From Microglena sp. YARC (Eukaryota > Chlorophyta > Chlorophyceae > Chlamydomonadales > Chlamydomonadaceae), in contig CM039462.1 in NCBI GenBank assembly GCA_022414725.1, positions 51,046,112 to 51,110,111 on the forward strand: a stretch of 64,000 nt of DNA, in the 5' to 3' direction. Of the stretch, positions 59,648-64,000 are shown one piece after another. The notes beneath the pieces were generated by a model. It had not been told where the DNA came from, did no database searches, and saw only the letters and a list, made by a program, of their open reading frames with translations. The position numbers and the translations under genes were made by a program. Position 1 is the first letter of the stretch; each line of letters begins with the position of its first letter.

Positions 59648-61802
59648 ATGGAATCAATTCTATCAAAAGCTAGTACTGAGCAGCTCGAGTACATCGAAGA
59701 CCTCTGTCTTGATGATTCTAAATTGATAGCGACAGCTGGGAGCGGAAAGACATTTTTCATCATTGCAAGGGTTTGTAACATGCTAGAGAACAATATATTC
59801 CAACCAAAAGAGGTATTCGTCTTAACATTCTCGCGTCAAGCTAGGAATGATTTTGTAAAAAAAGTCAAAAATATGCGAGCACACCTGATAGAGAGAGATA
59901 ACATCCGTACTATAGACAGTTTTGCTAAGCTCATTATAGATCCAACGAATGTCATTGACATGTCAATACTATCATACACATTGAAGGAGTATTTGAGGGA
60001 TACAGATTACGAAACATTAAAAGCTACGAGGGTGCTAGAAGACATTAAGATATTGTTCGTAGATGAGGCACAAGACTTGAATCATACACCCGACCCGAAC
60101 CAAAACATTTTCCAATTCAGAGGCGGGTGCGACAAGTACCTAGTTGAATACCCTTGTGAAAAGGTGTATAAATTAACGAAAAACTATCGGTCTTTCAAAC
60201 ACTTGATTGAGTTTTCATCGCAGTTACAGAAATACAATCAAGATGTGTCCTGGCACAACGTTTCGGGCAGAGAAAATGCACAAACTGTCATATATGGATA
60301 CCAAAATAACTCTGACTATGAGTTTTTACTTAGCTCTTTGATGAACAAATTAAAACAAAAGATCCCACTGCATAAGATAGCAATACTTGCTCCTACAAAA
60401 GGTTATCTGAGCAAAAATGGGTATCATAGGGGGTATATGCTATATCGCTAATTTATTGCACGATATGGATATCCCTTTTCAAATGCTGTATGACGATATG
60501 TCAGAAAAGCAAATGGAAGGCTGAAGGAGCTGCGAACTGCGAGAAGGACACGTGACTCTAATGACGTATATGGCTTCAAAAGGGCTTGAATGGGATTATG
60601 TAATATTAGTTGACGCTAATCCTTACCTTATTTCCAAAAGAAACTACACTAAAGAACGATTTCAAGATGAGCAATACTTATTATACGTCGATACAACACG
60701 TGCAAAAAAGGGAATGTTTATTTTTACAAAAAATAATGAAGCCAATCCTTGGTTAGACAAGGCACATGAGGATTCATACAAAGTCATCAATCCAGATAGT
60801 TTTTTAATCAAACCCAACGATGCAATTGTCTATCCAGAACACATACCTAATGATAATGACACAATCCCATTTGTTGTGTTTTCCCTAGAAGAAGATGATC
60901 TGTTTAAAATAAATTTGTTACTCAAGACACATGTCACAGGCATAGATAGTGTTATGAAAAAGGTGGATAGCAACAAAATGTGGTTTGTCCAAACATTGTT
61001 GAGATTGATTTTCCAATTTGCATACGCGGAATGCAACGGCTTAGAGAAACCAACTATCCAAAGGGTTGAATCGCTAATGAACAGCTCGAATGTCATATTC
61101 TGCGAGAAGACGTACGTTACATATTGGTTTGAAAACAACAAGGAATTCGGTTGGGATAAATATAATTCGGGAAAGGTTCCGGAAACAGTCAAGAAGTTTG
61201 TATCTGAAAACATACCACAATCAAAGGATATGGATGCGTATACACTGGTCAGCGACAAGTTTTACAACTCTTATATATTGGTGAACAGAAACAATATTAT
61301 GAGACACTACAAACACTACTTGGATATGCGGGTGGATGACACTCGATTTCTAGACACTCTACTGTACTTGTCATGTCTAGAGTATGCCATCATTATGATG
61401 CATTATTTTTACATTAAGGATTACAAAGACATTTTTGGTATGTTTATACAAGAAGAAAACAAAACACACATATACAATTGTGTTGAAAGTTGCAAACAGT
61501 TACCATTTTACAAAGAGTCATGTATTCGTGTCAATATGCTAGACAAGAAACTCGTGGGAACGGTAGATTATCACGACGGAGAATCGTCTATATTTTTGCA
61601 CTTTTCAACTTCAAACGAATTGCTCTTACAAGAAAAACTGAACTTCCTTTTACAAGATTATGCGTTCAACAAGGGACGGACTAACAAGGCAAAGGCGACA
61701 GTGTATAACCTGGCCTTCGGGTTGTGCACGACTATAGAAGGGGTTATATCAAATGATGTCATTTATATTTTGCAACAACCCCCAAGTAACTCCAGAACTT
61801 GA
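59648..61802 (+). pseudogene. UvrD/Rep-type superfamily 1 helicase, frameshifted
   Basis: Motifs appear in order: Walker A ATAGSGKT (residues 28-35), Ia LTFSRQARNDF, II VDEAQD (about residue 140), III QFRGG, IV LTKNYRS, V MASKGLEWDYVIL and VI YVDTTRAKK. All are well conserved. The frame changes around 60430 within AGGGGG, and a TGA follows near 60522, so the protein is split at 60451 and resumes before 60552. The C-terminus has GTVDYHDGESSIFLHFSTS, which resembles a PD-(D/E)XK nuclease core but with the E-X-K residues missing. Intact, it would be about 715 residues. The homopolymer frameshift may be a sequencing error; the TGA is harder to explain that way. It converges on the peptidase gene with four bases between. 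Confidence 0.7.
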
Positions 61803-61806
61803 GCCA

Positions 61807-63104
61807 TCAAATGGATGACGAACTCATATTGCGAACGTGTCTAGGTAGACAGCTTTTGGGAACGGTAACCACACCAACATATTTATCGAACCACACATCA
61901 GACATTATCATATATCCATTGTACTTTCCCTTTTTGCCGTGTGAGTTTTCAACTTGCCAACGTGATATACGTGTAGGATTCCGTTTCTCGTTGCATCCTA
62001 CTATGGCCATTGCGTGATTAGGTTTAATGATGTCGGCCAATATACTATTTGTATTTCCTAACGAAAAATCGATGTCAAATAAATCGTCTATTATAGATGA
62101 ATCTTTGTCCAAAATGCCTTTTTTTCATTATGAAATGGGAAAAATCGCACGCAAACCAAGCTGCACTAGAATGTTTGGTGATACACTCACGTACAGCGTT
62201 TTTAAATACGTCGGGTTCTACATTTATGTATTAATTACTCGGGTTCTTGTGTGTATCTTTATTGATGGTGTCCTTTGGAATGATGTTGAAAATGTACTCG
62301 GAGCCTAGAAGCTGGTTGTATTTTTCTGTGGGGATGTTGCATATTGAAACATACGAATCAATGTCTGACAATGGCGGGACAAACCACTTTTTTGTAAAAA
62401 GACATATATTGTTTGTTATCCCAACTGAATGTTTCAGGTGGCTGACCTATGCATATATCTATAACCTTGTAACAATCACGCAATGTTTTTTCTTTTAAAA
62501 TGTAGAATTCATTAATATCCATATCTTTCGATGTTATCTCAAATGCACTCTTTAATATCAACTGCAGCAACAGATAGTTCATACTTCTAGAGTATTTCGA
62601 TTGTTTACCATCTGGGAATGCATTTTTGGGAACTATTCCGTATTTTTTTACAACGGCAACAAACATGTTCCAAGTACCTCCGTCACCAAGTATGTCAGGG
62701 ATTAATGATCTAAACTTTAGAGATTCTGTGTATTTTTTTGAATTTTTTTTGAAAATGATTTCTAATGCCATGTTACATTTTTCTAGCTTGTCGTAGAAAA
62801 AAACAAAAGATTGTGACAACTCAAAGTTAGCTGTCAACTTATGGCGAGATATCAAACGACGCCGAACAACATTTAGTGCAGCAAAAATCCAACACCGACC
62901 TGATACAAACTGATTTGTTACCTCGACACTGTCCCCAAGTGATTCGTTGAAATCATACAATAATTTGTTGACTCTCGCATTGTCTGTCTCTACATCGTGC
63001 AAATATGAATTATTGACTATATTTCTCAATAATTTGTGATTCGGATCTTCGTTGAAAGATTTCGACTGTTTTGAGAACAATGAATCGCTGATACCACAAG
63101 CCAT
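61807..63104 (-). pseudogene. Bleomycin hydrolase-like C1 cysteine peptidase, broken
   Basis: The reading order and length (about 430 codons) match the bleomycin hydrolase/aminopeptidase C family. VTNQFVSGRCWIFAALNVVR holds the oxyanion Gln and catalytic Cys, FELSQSFVFFYDKLEKCN follows, and later AAWFACDFSH, PNHAMAIVG with the catalytic His, and WQVENSHG with the catalytic Asn; the usual NSWG is NSHG here. Lesions are frameshifts in A runs near 62391 and 62129 and a TAA near 62241. The triad is complete if read through. In cells the family cleaves peptides from the N-terminus as hexamers; a viral role is unknown. The start at 63104 lies nine bases after the PAP2 stop, suggesting co-transcription or very tight packing. 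Confidence 0.7.
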
Positions 63105-63113
63105 TATATATTA

Positions 63114-63635
63114 TTATAGCTTGGGTTTAAAAACCAAAGCAACGATAGAGCCAATAATAGTTCCCAACACCGATCTGGATAAAACTTGTAAGAACGTATG
63201 AAGTTTCCTCCGGAATCTATCATACCCCATCAGGGACAAGTATATAATAGACAACAATATGAAAATGAATTTTTGGATGATACTATCCAAGCTGTGTATT
63301 TGCATCATATACACAAACGTGATGAAGAGCAATACCAATGCCATGTGACCCGATGGCATACCGGATTTGCCTCCTTAAGCGCCATTTGTACACAATATGT
63401 TACAGTCCGTTGCATCGACAGGGCGTCTCAGAAATGCAGGAGTTGATGAACTTTCTGATTTAGAAATCAATTTCAGGAAACGTGTTGTCAAATCGGTTAC
63501 AAGTATTCCCATAATCATAATGATATACAGAGAATGCCCAGTTAATATCAACTGAATGATAGGGTAAATAATAATTCCGAGAATAGAAGCGGAAAGAGTG
63601 TTCCAAAAAGTAATGCGAAATGAATGAAAGTCCAT
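63114..63635 (-). pseudogene. PAP2-type membrane phosphatase with one in-frame stop
   Basis: A 173-codon frame with five or six hydrophobic helices. PAP2 motifs are visible: FLRRPVDATDCN (motif 1, RP), GMPSGHMA (motif 2, PSGH) and RRKLHTFLQVLS (motif 3, with catalytic His). A TAA at 63373-63375 lies in frame between motifs 1 and 2; the frame continues unchanged, so this is a single nonsense mutation. PAP2 enzymes dephosphorylate lipid or dolichyl phosphates in membranes. It is preceded by an AT-rich stretch. Confidence 0.6.
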
Positions 63636-63659
63636 TAAGTAATATTACATTATATATGT

Positions 63660-63998
63660 TTATGCTTCCATCATATCTCTATCCATTTTCCATAGTGCTT
63701 GCTTCTCCATTATTTTTTCTACAAGGAATAACACATCTTTGTGCATAACATTGTTAGGGACCATTCTATTGGGTGGAGTTTTACCATTTTCCCAAGTTTC
63801 CTCATTTATGAACTTGACGAATGCCAATATCCCGTACCTTTTTCCATTAGATCGTATGTTATTATCTATGAATTTGGTTACAATATTTCTAATTTTATAT
63901 TCACCTTTTACTTTTTTGTCTACAAGCACCCTATTGTAGAAAGATTGAAGAGCAAGACGATATGATTTTTAATACTGAATGATTTCATCATCTTTGAA
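63660..63998 (-). pseudogene. Unknown viral-type protein, partial
   Basis: An open frame of about 100 codons ends at 63660. It has no good ATG start. Upstream, after a TAA near 63970, the same frame is open to the window edge (FKDDEIIQY before the stop), so a longer gene with another nonsense mutation is likely. Lys/Asn/Ile-rich and soluble (NGKRYGILAFVKFINEE). No family recognised. Confidence 0.4.
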
Positions 63999-64000
63999 GT

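Larger units (their letters stand above)
51870..64000. mobile_element. Endogenous large DNA virus-like block (right end outside window)
   Basis: About 12 kb of AT-rich, intron-free, closely packed genes on both strands, with gaps of 4-40 bases between several. The gene content (D6/D11-type helicase, UvrD-type helicase, bleomycin hydrolase-like peptidase, PhyH dioxygenase, PAP2 phosphatase and many orphans) fits a Nucleocytoviricota-like virus of the large algal/protist kind. There is no capsid, polymerase or packaging gene in the window, so the family cannot be assigned. Truncation at the left junction, nonsense mutations in several genes and a LINE inserted within the block argue for an integrated, decaying copy over a contaminating free virus. 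Confidence 0.7.

Noticed and set aside
51888..63998. Alternative genetic code in the viral block
   Set aside because: TAA, TAG and TGA all occur inside frames and all also end intact genes, and frameshifts accompany them. Decay explains this better than reassignment.

Overview
The window looks like part of a nuclear chromosome of a eukaryote, most likely a unicellular alga or another protist. Host genes have short exons bounded by GT...AG introns (donors GTGAGT, GTAAGT, GTGAGC) and encode C2, SRCR and IPT/TIG domains. Most of the DNA is tandem and dispersed repeat. The species cannot be fixed from the sequence. One 1000-N assembly gap lies at 8668-9667.

Layout. 1-8667 is an inverted copy of 29130-39402. 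Each copy holds a two-exon C2-domain gene, a chromodomain relic, a PIF/Harbinger-like transposon with TAA target duplications, and a long A/C-rich satellite built around CCCTCGCAACCCACACAC and CCA runs. Because the whole contig left of the gap is contained in the right copy, a misplaced haplotig is a live alternative to a true inverted duplication. 9668-25800 is mostly satellite and minisatellite with a few exon-like pieces. 25871-28047 is a three-exon 3' part of an SRCR gene. 39403-48640 holds dispersed repeats, more of the same satellite, and an 0.8-kb block of hairpin-forming repeats. 49433-51805 is the 5' part of a secreted IPT/TIG-domain gene whose four exons join in consistent phase.

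At about 51.87 kb the character changes. From there to the window end the DNA is AT-rich, intron-free and gene-dense on both strands. It encodes a D6/D11-type helicase C-terminus cut off at the junction, a zincin-like protease, small membrane and unknown proteins, a glycoside hydrolase family 65-like protein, a PhyH-type dioxygenase, a UvrD-type helicase, a bleomycin hydrolase-like C1 peptidase and a PAP2-type phosphatase. This set suggests an endogenous fragment of a large double-stranded DNA virus (Nucleocytoviricota-like, inferred). Many of its genes carry in-frame stops and frameshifts, and a 5'-truncated LINE sits between two of them, as expected for a copy resident in a host chromosome and decaying. 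Some frameshifts fall in homopolymers and could be sequencing errors.
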